Shown one piece after another: positions 1 to 7,906 of a stretch of 64,000 nucleotides of DNA. The DNA comes from Prevotella sp. (GTDB lineage Bacteria; Bacteroidota; Bacteroidia; Bacteroidales; Bacteroidaceae). Position numbers and translations under genes: made by a program. Each line of letters starts with the position of its first letter. Positions within the stretch are counted from its first letter, which is position 1. The stretch covers positions 124,001-188,000 of the forward strand of contig JAFPVC010000061.1 of assembly GCA_017413085.1 (NCBI GenBank), in the 5' to 3' direction. The notes under the pieces were generated by a model. That model did not search any database, was not told the DNA's origin, and saw nothing but the letters and a program-made list of their open reading frames with translations.

Positions 1-63
1 TTCATTCTCTGCACACTTGTAGCTGGGTATCTCGCCAGCAGCAATTCTTGAAAAAATATCCAT
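1..63 (-). CDS. HIT family protein, N-terminal fragment cut by window edge
   Basis: Reading the minus strand from an ATG at 63 gives 21 residues beginning MDIFSRIAAGEIPSYKCAEN and running off the window. This is the typical opening of histidine-triad (HIT/PKCI-like) nucleotide hydrolases, which cleave nucleoside phosphoramidates and related substrates in the cytoplasm. The catalytic H-x-H-x-H motif would lie outside the window. It starts 25 bp downstream of the greA stop on the same strand, so the two are probably cotranscribed. The assignment rests on a short but characteristic N-terminus. Confidence 0.75.
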   Translation of the reverse strand, partial: MDIFSRIAAGEIPSYKCAENE

Positions 64-87
64 GTCAGTAGTCTGGTTTAGTTAATA

Positions 88-552
88 TTAATATGTAATA
101 TTCTCTATTTTCAGTTTCAAGACACCGCGCGGAATCTTTGCCTCCACCACGTCGCCCACCTTATGATTGAGCAGGGCCTGGGCAATCGGTGTCTCTATTG
201 AGATTTTACCCTCACGCAGGTTAGCCTCGTTGGCAGAAACGATAGTATAGGTCATTTTTGCCTTGTTGGCCATATTGGTCATCTCCACTTTCGACAGCAG
301 CTGTACGGCATCCGTCGACAGACGGCTCTTGTCGATGATTTTCGCATCGGCAATAGTGGTTTTGAGCATGTTTATCTTTTCTGCCAAGTGAGCCTGAGCC
401 TCCTTTGCAGCGTCATATTCTGAATTTTCCGAGAGGTCGCCCTTATCGCGTGCCTCTGCTATAGCAGCACTGGCCTTAGGCATCTCTATTGCCTCCAGGC
501 GATGCAGTTCGGCAACGAGATCCTCGTAGCCCTCTTTTGACATGTAAGCCAT
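88..552 (-). CDS. greA: Transcription elongation factor GreA
   Basis: This 154-residue protein matches GreA in length and order. An N-terminal antiparallel coiled coil (about residues 5-75) carries the tip motif DKGDLSENSEYDAAKE, whose acidic residues reach the RNA polymerase active site and stimulate cleavage of backtracked RNA. A C-terminal FKBP-like domain (about 80-154) contains the usual KVGDVVEAKIPRG segment. It lies just upstream of a HIT gene on the same strand. A strong promoter at 755-786 implies an unusually long leader of about 200 nt. Nothing in the gene looks abnormal. Confidence 0.97.
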   Translation of the reverse strand: MAYMSKEGYEDLVAELHRLEAIEMPKASAAIAEARDKGDLSENSEYDAAKEAQAHLAEKINMLKTTIADAKIIDKSRLSTDAVQLLSKVEMTNMANKAKMTYTIVSANEANLREGKISIETPIAQALLNHKVGDVVEAKIPRGVLKLKIENITY

Positions 553-593
553 GATAATTTATTATTTTATTTTTAGAAGTTAATTATTTCTGT

Positions 594-668
594 TTAAGCA
601 GCATGCAAGCAAATATTCCCCATCCATGCGAGGTGTAAAAAGAAGAACCCCAACCTGATGTCGCGCAT
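594..668 (-). CDS. Possible 24-residue leader peptide in the greA 5' UTR
   Basis: Within the greA leader an ATG at 668 opens a 24-codon frame beginning MRDIRLGFFFLHLAWMG and ending at a TAA at 594, 42 bp upstream of the greA start. The peptide is basic at the start and then hydrophobic and aromatic. It lies between the promoter and greA, where a translated leader peptide could control expression. No function can be assigned. It may be a chance frame inside a structured RNA. Confidence 0.3.
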   Translation of the reverse strand: MRDIRLGFFFLHLAWMGNICLHAA

Positions 669-754
669 GCCCTGCGGCACACACAGCACGGGTCGGAATC
701 CCAAGCTTTTAGTAGTTGCTTTTTAAAGCTTTCAGTAAGTAAGATTTCTGTGTG

Positions 755-786
755 CAAAGTTACGCAGAATTTTCTAATCCTGCAAA
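755..786 (-). promoter_or_regulatory. greA promoter (Bacteroidota type)
   Basis: On the minus strand TAACTTTG (755-762) is preceded after 20 bp by TTTG (783-786), matching the -7 TAnnTTTG and -33 TTTG elements. Transcription would start near 750, giving a leader of about 200 nt before the greA ATG. Confidence 0.7.
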
Positions 787-854
787 ACTTTTCATCATTT
801 TTATAACGGAACATTAGTTTTTTTAACCTTACACAAAAAAAATATTGCACAAAT

Positions 855-885
855 TTTGTCATTTCGTGCAATTTTTGTAACTTTG
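855..885 (+). promoter_or_regulatory. Promoter of the CoA-transferase/SDR operon
   Basis: TTTG at 855-858 and TAACTTTG at 878-885, separated by 19 bp, fit the Bacteroidota -33/-7 pair. The start codon follows at 932. With the greA promoter it forms a divergent regulatory region in 553-931. Confidence 0.7.
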
Positions 886-931
886 TGGCGGAATAATGTG
901 AAGTCATAACTCATAACTTACATAATAAAAG

Positions 932-2437
932 ATGTACACTACCATTACTGCCTTGGAGGCAGCAGCGATGATTAAGAATGGCGACCAGATTGGCTTGAGC
1001 GGATTTACGCCGGCCGGTGCGCCAAAAGCTGTAACGAAGGAGCTGGCGAAGCTCGCAGCAGCAGAACACGAGAAGGGTAACGAATTTAAAGTCAACCTCT
1101 TCACCGGAGCATCAACAGGACAAAGCACCGATGGAGACTTAGCGGCAACAGGAGCTATTGGCTTCCGAGCGCCATACACGACAAACAGTGAGTTCCGTTC
1201 ACATGTAAACAAGAACGAGATACGCTACAATGACCTGCATCTCTCACACATGGCACAGGAGTTGCGCTATGGCTTCTTCGGAAGACTGCAGTGGGGCATC
1301 ATTGAAGTATGTAAGATAGAGGAACGCGGCGACAAATACCGTGTATATCTCACTTCTGCCGGTGGCATCGCTCCTACCGTGGCACGCTTGGCGGAAAAGG
1401 TGATTATCGAGTTCAACCACTTCCACAGCGAGGGCGCTTCACTCCTGCATGATGTTTACGAACCGCTTGACGCTCCGTTCCGTCAGCCTATCATGATCAC
1501 CAAGGTCAGCGACCGCATCGGTACGCCATATCTTGAGATTGAAAAGAAAAAAGTGGTGGGCGTGGTTGAATGTGACATTCCTGACGAGGCTCGCGCTTTC
1601 AAAGGCACAGACGAAGTGACAGACCAGATAGGTGCCAACGTGGCTCAGTTTCTGCTAGGTGACATGAAGCGCGGCATCATACCTTCATCATTCCTGCCTA
1701 TGCAGAGCGGTGTGGGTACGACGGCAAATGCGATACTCAGCGCCGTGGGTAAGGACAAGAGCATACCAGACTTCAATATCTACACCGAGGTGTTGCAGAA
1801 TGCCATTGTGGACATGATGCTTGAAGGTCGTGTGAAGGACGCCTCTACGTGTTCGCTGACCGTAGATAACGAGTGTCTGAAACGTGTATATGACAACATC
1901 GACACTCTGTCAAAACGTCTCACCATACGCCAGTCTGAGATTTCTAACTCTCCGGAAGTGATACGCCGTCTTGGCATCATCGCCATCAACACCGCCATTG
2001 AGGTGGACATCTACGGCAATGCAAACTCCACTCACATCTCCGGCACGAAGATGATGAACGGCATTGGCGGTTCGGGCGACTTCGAGCGTAATGCCTACAT
2101 ATCCATATTCACATGCTCGTCTGTGGCCAAGGGCGGACTGATTTCTGCCGTGGTGCCTTTCGTGAGCCATCAGGACCATTCAGAGCACGACGTAAACGTG
2201 ATAATAACAGAACAGGGCATAGCCGACCTGCGCGGCAAGGCCCCGATAGAGCGTGCACAGCTCATCATAGAAAACTGTGCTCATCCTGACTACCGCCCAT
2301 TGCTCCGCGAGTACCTGAAGATAGCCACAGGCGGACAGACACATCACAACCTGCCGGCGGCTTTCGCCATGCACGACACTCTGCGACGCAAGGGCGACAT
2401 GCGCCTGACCAACTTCGCGGAATACGTGAAAGAATAA
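932..2437 (+). CDS. Acetyl-CoA hydrolase/transferase family protein (succinyl-CoA:acetate CoA-transferase type)
   Basis: This 501-residue protein has the two-domain class I CoA-transferase architecture of the Cat1/AarC family. These enzymes move CoA between succinate and acetate, or hydrolyse acyl-CoA, in fermentative metabolism. The expected catalytic glutamate is in IYTEVLQ at residue 286. A glycine-rich GIGGSGDF loop lies near 377-384, and the C-terminal VIITEQGIADLRGKAP motif is typical. It is followed 22 bp later by an SDR gene, probably in one operon. Substrate specificity cannot be fixed from sequence. A role in acetate/succinate/propionate fermentation is inferred. Confidence 0.9.
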   Translation: MYTTITALEAAAMIKNGDQIGLSGFTPAGAPKAVTKELAKLAAAEHEKGNEFKVNLFTGASTGQSTDGDLAATGAIGFRAPYTTNSEFRSHVNKNEIRYNDLHLSHMAQELRYGFFGRLQWGIIEVCKIEERGDKYRVYLTSAGGIAPTVARLAEKVIIEFNHFHSEGASLLHDVYEPLDAPFRQPIMITKVSDRIGTPYLEIEKKKVVGVVECDIPDEARAFKGTDEVTDQIGANVAQFLLGDMKRGIIPSSFLPMQSGVGTTANAILSAVGKDKSIPDFNIYTEVLQNAIVDMMLEGRVKDASTCSLTVDNECLKRVYDNIDTLSKRLTIRQSEISNSPEVIRRLGIIAINTAIEVDIYGNANSTHISGTKMMNGIGGSGDFERNAYISIFTCSSVAKGGLISAVVPFVSHQDHSEHDVNVIITEQGIADLRGKAPIERAQLIIENCAHPDYRPLLREYLKIATGGQTHHNLPAAFAMHDTLRRKGDMRLTNFAEYVKE

Positions 2438-2459
2438 AACAACAACTAAATTTACTACT

Positions 2460-3269
2460 ATGACAAGTTTAAAAGATTTCTCACTTGAGGGTAAGAATGC
2501 GTGGATTACTGGCGCATCTTACGGCATCGGTTTCAACATCGCCAAGGCTTTCGTTGCCGCCGGAGTAAAGAACATCATCTTCAACGACATCAACCAGGAG
2601 GCTCTGGAGCGCGGTCTTGCCAACTACAAGGAGGCTGGCATCACCAACGTCAAGGGTTATGTATGCAACGTATGCGACGAGGTTGCCGTGGGTGAACTCG
2701 TTAAGAAAATACACGAGGAGGTAGGTCAGATTGACATTCTCGTCAACAACGCTGGTATCATCAAGCGCATCCCAATGCACGAGATGAAGCGTTCTGAGTT
2801 CCAGGCTGTCATCGACGTTGACCTGGTTGCTCCTTACATCTGCTCTGCTGCCGTACTGCCAGAGATGATGGAGCGCAAGGAGGGTAAGATCATCAACATC
2901 TGCTCTATGATGTCTGAGCTCGGCCGTGAAACTGTCAGCGCATACGCAGCTGCAAAGGGTGGCCTGAAGATGCTCACACGCAACATCTGCTCTGAGTATG
3001 GTGAGTACAACATACAGTGTAACGGCATCGGCCCTGGCTACATCGCTACACCGCAGACTGCTCCGCTCCGCGAGCGTCAGCCAGACGGTTCACGTCACCC
3101 ATTCGATTCATTCATCTGCGCAAAGACTCCAGCTGGTCGTTGGCTCGAGCCATCAGAGCTCGGTGGTCCTGCAGTGTTCCTTGCTTCTAAGGCTTCTGAC
3201 GCTGTCAACGGTCACATACTCTATGTTGACGGCGGTATCCTCGCCTACATCGGCAAGCAGCCTAAATAA
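2460..3269 (+). CDS. SDR family oxidoreductase, gluconate 5-dehydrogenase-like
   Basis: This is a 269-residue classical short-chain dehydrogenase. TGASYGIG at 17-24 is the nucleotide-binding loop, NNAG lies near 95, and the catalytic pair Y162-x3-K166 is in SAYAAAKGG. The C-terminal GGILAYIGKQPK is a normal SDR tail. The closest group I recognise is the gluconate 5-dehydrogenase/KduD-type subfamily common in Bacteroidales, which interconverts keto-gluconates and gluconates in sugar-acid catabolism. It sits 22 bp after the CoA-transferase, and a terminator follows. The exact substrate is uncertain. Confidence 0.85.
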   Translation: MTSLKDFSLEGKNAWITGASYGIGFNIAKAFVAAGVKNIIFNDINQEALERGLANYKEAGITNVKGYVCNVCDEVAVGELVKKIHEEVGQIDILVNNAGIIKRIPMHEMKRSEFQAVIDVDLVAPYICSAAVLPEMMERKEGKIINICSMMSELGRETVSAYAAAKGGLKMLTRNICSEYGEYNIQCNGIGPGYIATPQTAPLRERQPDGSRHPFDSFICAKTPAGRWLEPSELGGPAVFLASKASDAVNGHILYVDGGILAYIGKQPK

Positions 3270-3302
3270 GCAAACTTACAGACCTTAAATAAAAATGTGT
3301 GA

Positions 3303-3340
3303 GAGGGGCGTTCAGATTTTATTCTGAATGCCCCTCATTT
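3303..3340 (+). terminator. Rho-independent terminator after the SDR gene
   Basis: A 14-bp stem (3303-3316 with 3323-3336, one G-T pair) with a 6-nt loop is followed by ATTTTA. It closes the CoA-transferase/SDR operon and faces the convergent gene at 3369. Confidence 0.85.
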
Positions 3341-3368
3341 TAGTAAATGGCGACAGATGCCGCCTACA

Positions 3369-3959
3369 TTATTTCTTCCAAGCATTTACCACTTCTCCTA
3401 TATACATCGTATGCAAACCGCCCATAGGCATACTATAGAATTTCTTTGGCACGTCGCTCTTGAAATACTGCGGATCAAAAGGAGCGGCATACATTATCTT
3501 ACATTCTATCACCATCGTCGCCTCTGTATAGTAAGGTGTGCCATTGGCGGTATATGCGGTGTGCAGTCCCAGCGTACCAGCCTTGTCGCTATCATCTCGA
3601 CCGCTTTTGTGTCCCATATAGTCGAGCACCTTGCTGTGTTCCACGTCAAAGGCCATCACGGTGAAATACTCCGCCTTGTCCAAGAATTCCTTAGTATAGC
3701 GTTTTTCAGCCACATATACCGTCAGAGCAGTGCGTCCCCATACTGTACCAATACCACCCCACCCTATCGTCATGGCATTGCTCTTTGTCTTGTCGCCGGC
3801 GGCAAGTATCTCTGCATTATGGAACCACTCAAAACCATTCTCATTGAATCCGTCCCTCACTTCAAATTTCTTGAATCCGTTTTCCTCCTGCGCATTCATG
3901 GTCAGTGAGAACATCATGGCGACAGCAGCAACCGTCGTTTTAAAAATACAATTCTTCAT
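3369..3959 (-). CDS. Exported flavin reductase family protein
   Basis: This 196-residue protein opens with a signal peptide (MKNCIFKTTVAAVAMMFSL..NAQ). A flavin-reductase-like FMN-binding split barrel follows; SNAMTIGWGGIGTVWGR and the later RYTKEFLDKAEYFTVMAFD are characteristic of the DIM6/flavoredoxin group. Such proteins normally bind FMN in the cytoplasm, so the clear export signal is unusual and suggests a periplasmic flavoprotein. It follows the DUF4419 gene by 8 bp on the same strand, so the pair is likely one operon of exported proteins. Its electron donor and substrate are unknown. Confidence 0.8.
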   Translation of the reverse strand: MKNCIFKTTVAAVAMMFSLTMNAQEENGFKKFEVRDGFNENGFEWFHNAEILAAGDKTKSNAMTIGWGGIGTVWGRTALTVYVAEKRYTKEFLDKAEYFTVMAFDVEHSKVLDYMGHKSGRDDSDKAGTLGLHTAYTANGTPYYTEATMVIECKIMYAAPFDPQYFKSDVPKKFYSMPMGGLHTMYIGEVVNAWKK

Positions 3960-3967
3960 AAGTCCTG

Positions 3968-5380
3968 CTACTTTATATTATCGTTTATTATTCTTGCCTT
4001 AGGGAAACGCTGCTGTAGTTCAGTCTTTTCTTCTTCGGTCATAGAGCCTTCAATACTGAAATCATCTATCTGAAGTTGTTCCATCCATTGTGGAATTAAG
4101 ACCTTGTCTGTGAACTCAAGTATCAAGCTTTTGATATGCTCTGCTTTTAAGAGAGCCTCAGGAACTTCACTGACTCGCAGTCTGAGTTCTCCATCTCCGT
4201 CGTGTTGTTTCATCTGCTCCAATATGTCATCGTTGGTTTCTGACACACGCACAAACCAACCGACTTTTGGAGTAAGCGTATTAGTCAATGTATCTTCTGT
4301 GGCTCCTACGAATCCCGCCCATAGTTCCATGGGATATTCTTCTGCCACGCCACTGACAGGATTATGTTTTATGTACTTAAACCCTGTACGCACATATTCT
4401 TTCGGCATCTTCTCCGTATGATATACAGATTCTGGAGTCCGACCGTTTGCATCAGGGAAGAACTGCAGTATCCAACCATCAAGTTCTGTAGGGGTACCAG
4501 GAATGCATCCGCCTCCTTCTAATTCATCCACACGTTGTTTCTTCACCATGCCCTGCCAGAACTTCTGGTTAGGCTTACCCTCTGAGGCAGCAATAAATTC
4601 CATCAATATTGGCACAAGGCTGTCAATCCATGACTTCATGCCATAGTCAGAGAGCTTATGTGTTTTCTCGAGAACATTCTTCCAGTCAGCAGGTGTACCC
4701 TGCAATGTTATAGACGGAATCCCACAAGCAATAGATATCGCTATATAATTGAAATAAGCCTTTGTGGTTTCCATCAGCGTGACCTGCGATGCAAGCAGTT
4801 CCGTGGGACTCGTAGTGGAAAAATCAGCCGTCAGGATGCCTGCTATATCCTTTTTCGTATTTTTCTCTATTTCCTTAGCAAACCCGCCTATTACCTTCTG
4901 CCAATCAACAGAATCTGCAAGCAAATCATTGTCTACCTGCACCACGATATCCTTTTTGCCTTTATGATAGACAAGTCTGTCGCGCATCTCTTCCGGATGT
5001 TCATTGACATACCGTGCAAAACCCTGGCTTATCAGCAACCATATCATGTCAGGCGAAAACTCCAAAGACCGATGGTGCGCATACGCATATTTAACACACT
5101 GGTAGAAAGCGTCCATGCCGAATGAAAGTATATGCTTGTCATTGGCGAAACTGGATGTTCTGATATTCTTAAAAGAATTGTCAGGAACATTTTCTTTACG
5201 CATCATGAACGCAATTATCTTTTCTCCATCAAAAGACATCTTAAATTCATCCATAATAGGAGTCAGTCCTTCATCAACGACAAAAGTTATTCCTCCTGTC
5301 TTTGAAGGATTTGCTTCGTTCTGCGCATACAGAGCAAATGATGCAAGCAGGAATAATGCAGTTGTAAATATATTTTTCAT
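3968..5380 (-). CDS. Exported DUF4419 domain protein
   Basis: From the ATG at 5380 the product is 470 residues, beginning MKNIFTTALFLLASFALYAQ, a good signal peptide. An upstream ATG at 5407 would add nine residues and is less likely. The body contains LEFSPDMIWLLISQGFARYVN and a long conserved region that I recognise as DUF4419 (PF14388), a family of unknown function that also occurs in eukaryotes. It is probably periplasmic or surface-exposed and cotranscribed with the flavin-reductase-like gene. A TACTTTTG box at 5405-5412 could serve as its -7 element, but no good -33 is visible. Confidence 0.75.
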   Translation of the reverse strand: MKNIFTTALFLLASFALYAQNEANPSKTGGITFVVDEGLTPIMDEFKMSFDGEKIIAFMMRKENVPDNSFKNIRTSSFANDKHILSFGMDAFYQCVKYAYAHHRSLEFSPDMIWLLISQGFARYVNEHPEEMRDRLVYHKGKKDIVVQVDNDLLADSVDWQKVIGGFAKEIEKNTKKDIAGILTADFSTTSPTELLASQVTLMETTKAYFNYIAISIACGIPSITLQGTPADWKNVLEKTHKLSDYGMKSWIDSLVPILMEFIAASEGKPNQKFWQGMVKKQRVDELEGGGCIPGTPTELDGWILQFFPDANGRTPESVYHTEKMPKEYVRTGFKYIKHNPVSGVAEEYPMELWAGFVGATEDTLTNTLTPKVGWFVRVSETNDDILEQMKQHDGDGELRLRVSEVPEALLKAEHIKSLILEFTDKVLIPQWMEQLQIDDFSIEGSMTEEEKTELQQRFPKARIINDNIK

Positions 5381-5413
5381 TCTTATGACTAATATGTTTA
5401 ATGACAAAAGTAT

Positions 5414-5677
5414 TCAAACAATCCCCAACCCTATTTCTTTTTCCAGTGCCTGTGCCAGTTGGTCGGGGCACGACGTGGGTTTGGCACCGCAGCGGATGCC
5501 TTTCAGGCGGGTAATGACGTCGGATGCTTTTGCACCCTCAACCAGACGTGACACGCCTATGGTGTTGCCTGGGCAGCCGCCGATGAACTGTACGCTGTGG
5601 ACGCGCTGTTCGTCATCCAACTCAAACTTTATGTATTTCGAGCATGTGCCCGATGTCTCAAATATTGTTTCTTTCAT
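5414..5677 (-). CDS. TSCPD domain-containing small protein (TIGR03905 type)
   Basis: This 87-residue cytoplasmic protein begins MKETIFETSGTCSKYIKFEL; an upstream in-frame ATG at 5731 falls in the promoter and is rejected. The C-terminal signature PTSCPDQLAQAL defines the TSCPD domain, also found at the C-terminus of some ribonucleotide reductases, and FIGGCPGNTIGVSRL is typical of this family. The conserved cysteines suggest metal binding or redox chemistry, but the function is unknown. The promoter at 5709-5740 fits this start. Confidence 0.85.
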   Translation of the reverse strand: MKETIFETSGTCSKYIKFELDDEQRVHSVQFIGGCPGNTIGVSRLVEGAKASDVITRLKGIRCGAKPTSCPDQLAQALEKEIGLGIV

Positions 5678-5708
5678 AATCACTGTAGTTTTGTCGGTTT
5701 TCCGAGTA

Positions 5709-5740
5709 CAAAGATAATGCTTTTTCTTCAATTATACAAA
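5709..5740 (-). promoter_or_regulatory. Promoter of the TSCPD gene
   Basis: Minus-strand TATCTTTG (5709-5716) with TTTG 20 bp upstream (5737-5740) matches the Bacteroidota consensus and lies about 30 bp before the ATG at 5677. Confidence 0.65.
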
Positions 5741-5954
5741 TTTGCGTTACGCATTTTTGTATAATGGCGTAAAGTAATGAGGCACAAGGGGATTATTTGA
5801 TAGTCTTTCGATGGATAACATCTTTACTAATACCCACATAAATTTCATTTAACAGAAATCACGCAATTTTATAAAGTTCAGTTTATAAAATCAGGTATTT
5901 TCTATAAAAGAAGACTAATAAATCCTCGTTGGATCTGGAAACGTTAAGAATTTT

Positions 5955-6047
5955 GGAATCAATTCCAAAATTATTATAAGATTTTCGGAATCAATTCCAA
6001 AAAACTTATAAGTTTTTTGGATTTCACGAATATTTTATGTAACTTTG
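5955..6047 (+). promoter_or_regulatory. Promoter and paired operator-like boxes upstream of the DUF4143 ATPase
   Basis: Two identical GGAATCAATTCC boxes lie at 5955-5966 and 5987-5998, 32 bp apart (about three helical turns). Each is a near-palindrome with arms GGAAT/ATTCC. Just downstream, TTTG (6016-6019) and TAACTTTG (6040-6047), 20 bp apart, form a consensus promoter for the gene at 6070. The second box abuts the -33 element, as a repressor site would. The rest of the AT-rich gap 5741-5954 shows nothing I can identify. Confidence 0.55.
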
Positions 6048-6069
6048 TTCCCAAATAAAACATTCGACA

Positions 6070-7203
6070 ATGATACAAAGGACAATAGAAAAGCAGATAG
6101 AGGAGTTGCTTGGGACACAAAAGGCCATTGTAATAATGGGGGCACGACAGGTAGGCAAATCCACGTTGCTGAATACACTGCTTGGTGCACGTAATGATGT
6201 GATGTGGATGAATGGCGATGACCCCGACATTCAGAATCTGTTTCAACAGATTACTTCTGCACGTATGCGTGCAATACTGGGTGACAGTCGTTTTGTAGTC
6301 ATTGACGAGGCACAACGAATACCTGATATTGGCTTACGTCTGAAATTGATTACAGACCAAGTGCCAGGCGTACAGGTAGTGGCAACGGGCAGTAGTTCTT
6401 TCAGTTTGGCAAACAAAATCAATGAGCCGCTAACTGGTCGCAAGCGAGAATTCAGAATGTATCCACTTACGTTCAATGAGATGTCACGCCATGGTAATCT
6501 CCTTGATGAATTGCGTCTTATACCTCACCGAATGATATATGGATATTATCCAGAAGTGGTCACAAATGCTGGGGCAGAGCATGCCGTACTAAAGGAGTTG
6601 TCAGAAAGCTATCTGTATCGTGACATCCTGGCTCTTGACGGAATTAGCAAACCAGACAAAATGGTGCGTTTGCTACAAGCCTTGGCATACCAGATAGGCA
6701 ATCAGGTAAGCTACAACGAAGTGGGAGCTCTTGTCGGTCTTGATTCCAAGACTGTAGAACGTTATGTAGATGTATTGGAGAAATCATACATAATATTTCG
6801 TCTTGGGAGTTATAGCCGAAATCTTCGCAACGAACTGAAGAACAGTCGCAAAATTTATTTCTGGGATTTGGGCATCAGAAATGCAGTGATAGGAAATCTG
6901 TCTCAGATAGAGTCAAGGACTGATGCCGGTGCATTATGGGAAAATTTCTGTATTGCAGAGAGAATGAAACAACTTGCATACCATAACAGTTTTGCATTAA
7001 CATGGTTTTGGCGTACGCAACAGCAAAAAGAGATCGACTATCTGGAGGAAGAAAATGGCAAGCTGCGTGCGTTTGAGTTCAAGTGGAATGCTAAAAAAGG
7101 CAAAACACGCTGTCCAGTTTCCTTTACTACAGCATACCCCGATGCCTCGTATGAGGTAATCACTCCAGACAACATTGAGCAGTTCTTGAGCATTACAGAG
7201 TAG
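6070..7203 (+). CDS. AAA family ATPase with DUF4143 domain
   Basis: This 377-residue protein has a P-loop GARQVGKST (residues 24-32) and a Walker B FVVIDEAQRI (about 75-84) in an AAA_14 domain. The C-terminal half (about 200-370) is DUF4143, with the typical LRNELKNSRKIYFWDLGIRNAVIG segment and a PD-(D/E)xK-like end (KEIDYLEEENGKLRAFEFKW). Many paralogues occur in Bacteroidota genomes and their role is unknown. The gene is flanked by AT-rich intergenic DNA and has no obvious operon partner. It lies just upstream of a solo copy of the GACAAC/GTTGTC repeat, which fits an accessory locus. Confidence 0.9.
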   Translation: MIQRTIEKQIEELLGTQKAIVIMGARQVGKSTLLNTLLGARNDVMWMNGDDPDIQNLFQQITSARMRAILGDSRFVVIDEAQRIPDIGLRLKLITDQVPGVQVVATGSSSFSLANKINEPLTGRKREFRMYPLTFNEMSRHGNLLDELRLIPHRMIYGYYPEVVTNAGAEHAVLKELSESYLYRDILALDGISKPDKMVRLLQALAYQIGNQVSYNEVGALVGLDSKTVERYVDVLEKSYIIFRLGSYSRNLRNELKNSRKIYFWDLGIRNAVIGNLSQIESRTDAGALWENFCIAERMKQLAYHNSFALTWFWRTQQQKEIDYLEEENGKLRAFEFKWNAKKGKTRCPVSFTTAYPDASYEVITPDNIEQFLSITE

Positions 7204-7676
7204 GTTTCGTTCTTACTTGCCGAAATCTTAACGCATGATTTGTTCACAAATTTCTCCTTGGATAGACACTTGAAATGATTGCTTCGCAAGAAATCTTTTA
7301 AAAATCTAAACAAAATCTTATAGAAGAAATATTTCTGGGCAAAGCCCAAGTATTATGATTCAGATTCTTGGGGATTTCTGACTAAATGTTATAATAAATG
7401 AGAAAAGAGTGTGAGATTATCTGTATTGCCTTATATTCTTTTTGAAGACAACTTAGGACAACTGGGACAACTTTTCTCACACATCACTTTTTTCATACAG
7501 AAGTTGTCTGTCTTGTCTTATATTCATCTATTAATTATATATACAGTACAAAACTTCTGCTTTAATTTGCACTTGCTTGTTGAATCTGCAATGTGTGTGT
7601 GTACGCACACAAAACTTAAAGTTTCATAAATATATGTATAAATATGTTAATTATGGGGGGGGTAGAAAATTATTTG
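7204..7676. other. Intergenic region between the ATPase and the ubiquitin operon
   Basis: No credible gene is present. It contains ATTTGTTCACAAATTT near 7238-7253 (repeated at 37325-37340), one GACAAC/GTTGTC hairpin unit (7445-7530) and an eight-G run (7655-7662) just upstream of the next promoter. Confidence 0.6.
7445..7530. repeat. Solo copy of the GACAAC/GTTGTC hairpin repeat
   Basis: AAGACAAC, then GGACAAC and GGGACAAC, a TTTTCTCACACATCACTT middle, then GTTGTC and CTTGTCTTATATTC. It matches the units of the two arrays at 16239-16727 and 17188-17563 in motif order and middle sequence, but stands alone here. Confidence 0.8.
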
Positions 7677-7684
7677 TATATTTG
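7655..7684 (+). promoter_or_regulatory. Promoter of the exported-protein/ubiquitin operon with an upstream G8 tract
   Basis: TATATTTG (7677-7684) is a good -7 element. The -33 position, about 20 bp upstream, is occupied by a run of eight Gs (7655-7662) directly after TTAT. A leader of more than 200 nt of A-rich sequence then precedes the ATG at 7907. Confidence 0.5.
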
Positions 7685-7906
7685 CAACACAAACGGAAAA
7701 CATTTACCATAGACTAAAACAATTATCCACTATAATTCATTAATTTAAAACAACAAATAATAACACAGAAAAGAAACAGAAACAACAAAAAAAAACCAGA
7801 GAAACAAAACCTTTTGTTTAATCTAATTTAACACGAATTTGGCGAGAATCGCCGTTTATCTAATTTTCCTATTATTAATACCTAACTTATTTAAAACACT
7901 ACAACT

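Noticed and set aside
584-907. 107-codon frame on the minus strand upstream of greA
   Set aside because: It spans the greA promoter and leader, has no family resemblance, and its composition follows the intergenic DNA.
7411-7629. 72-codon frame after the DUF4143 ATPase
   Set aside because: It is formed by translation through the solo GACAAC/GTTGTC repeat and AT-rich DNA.
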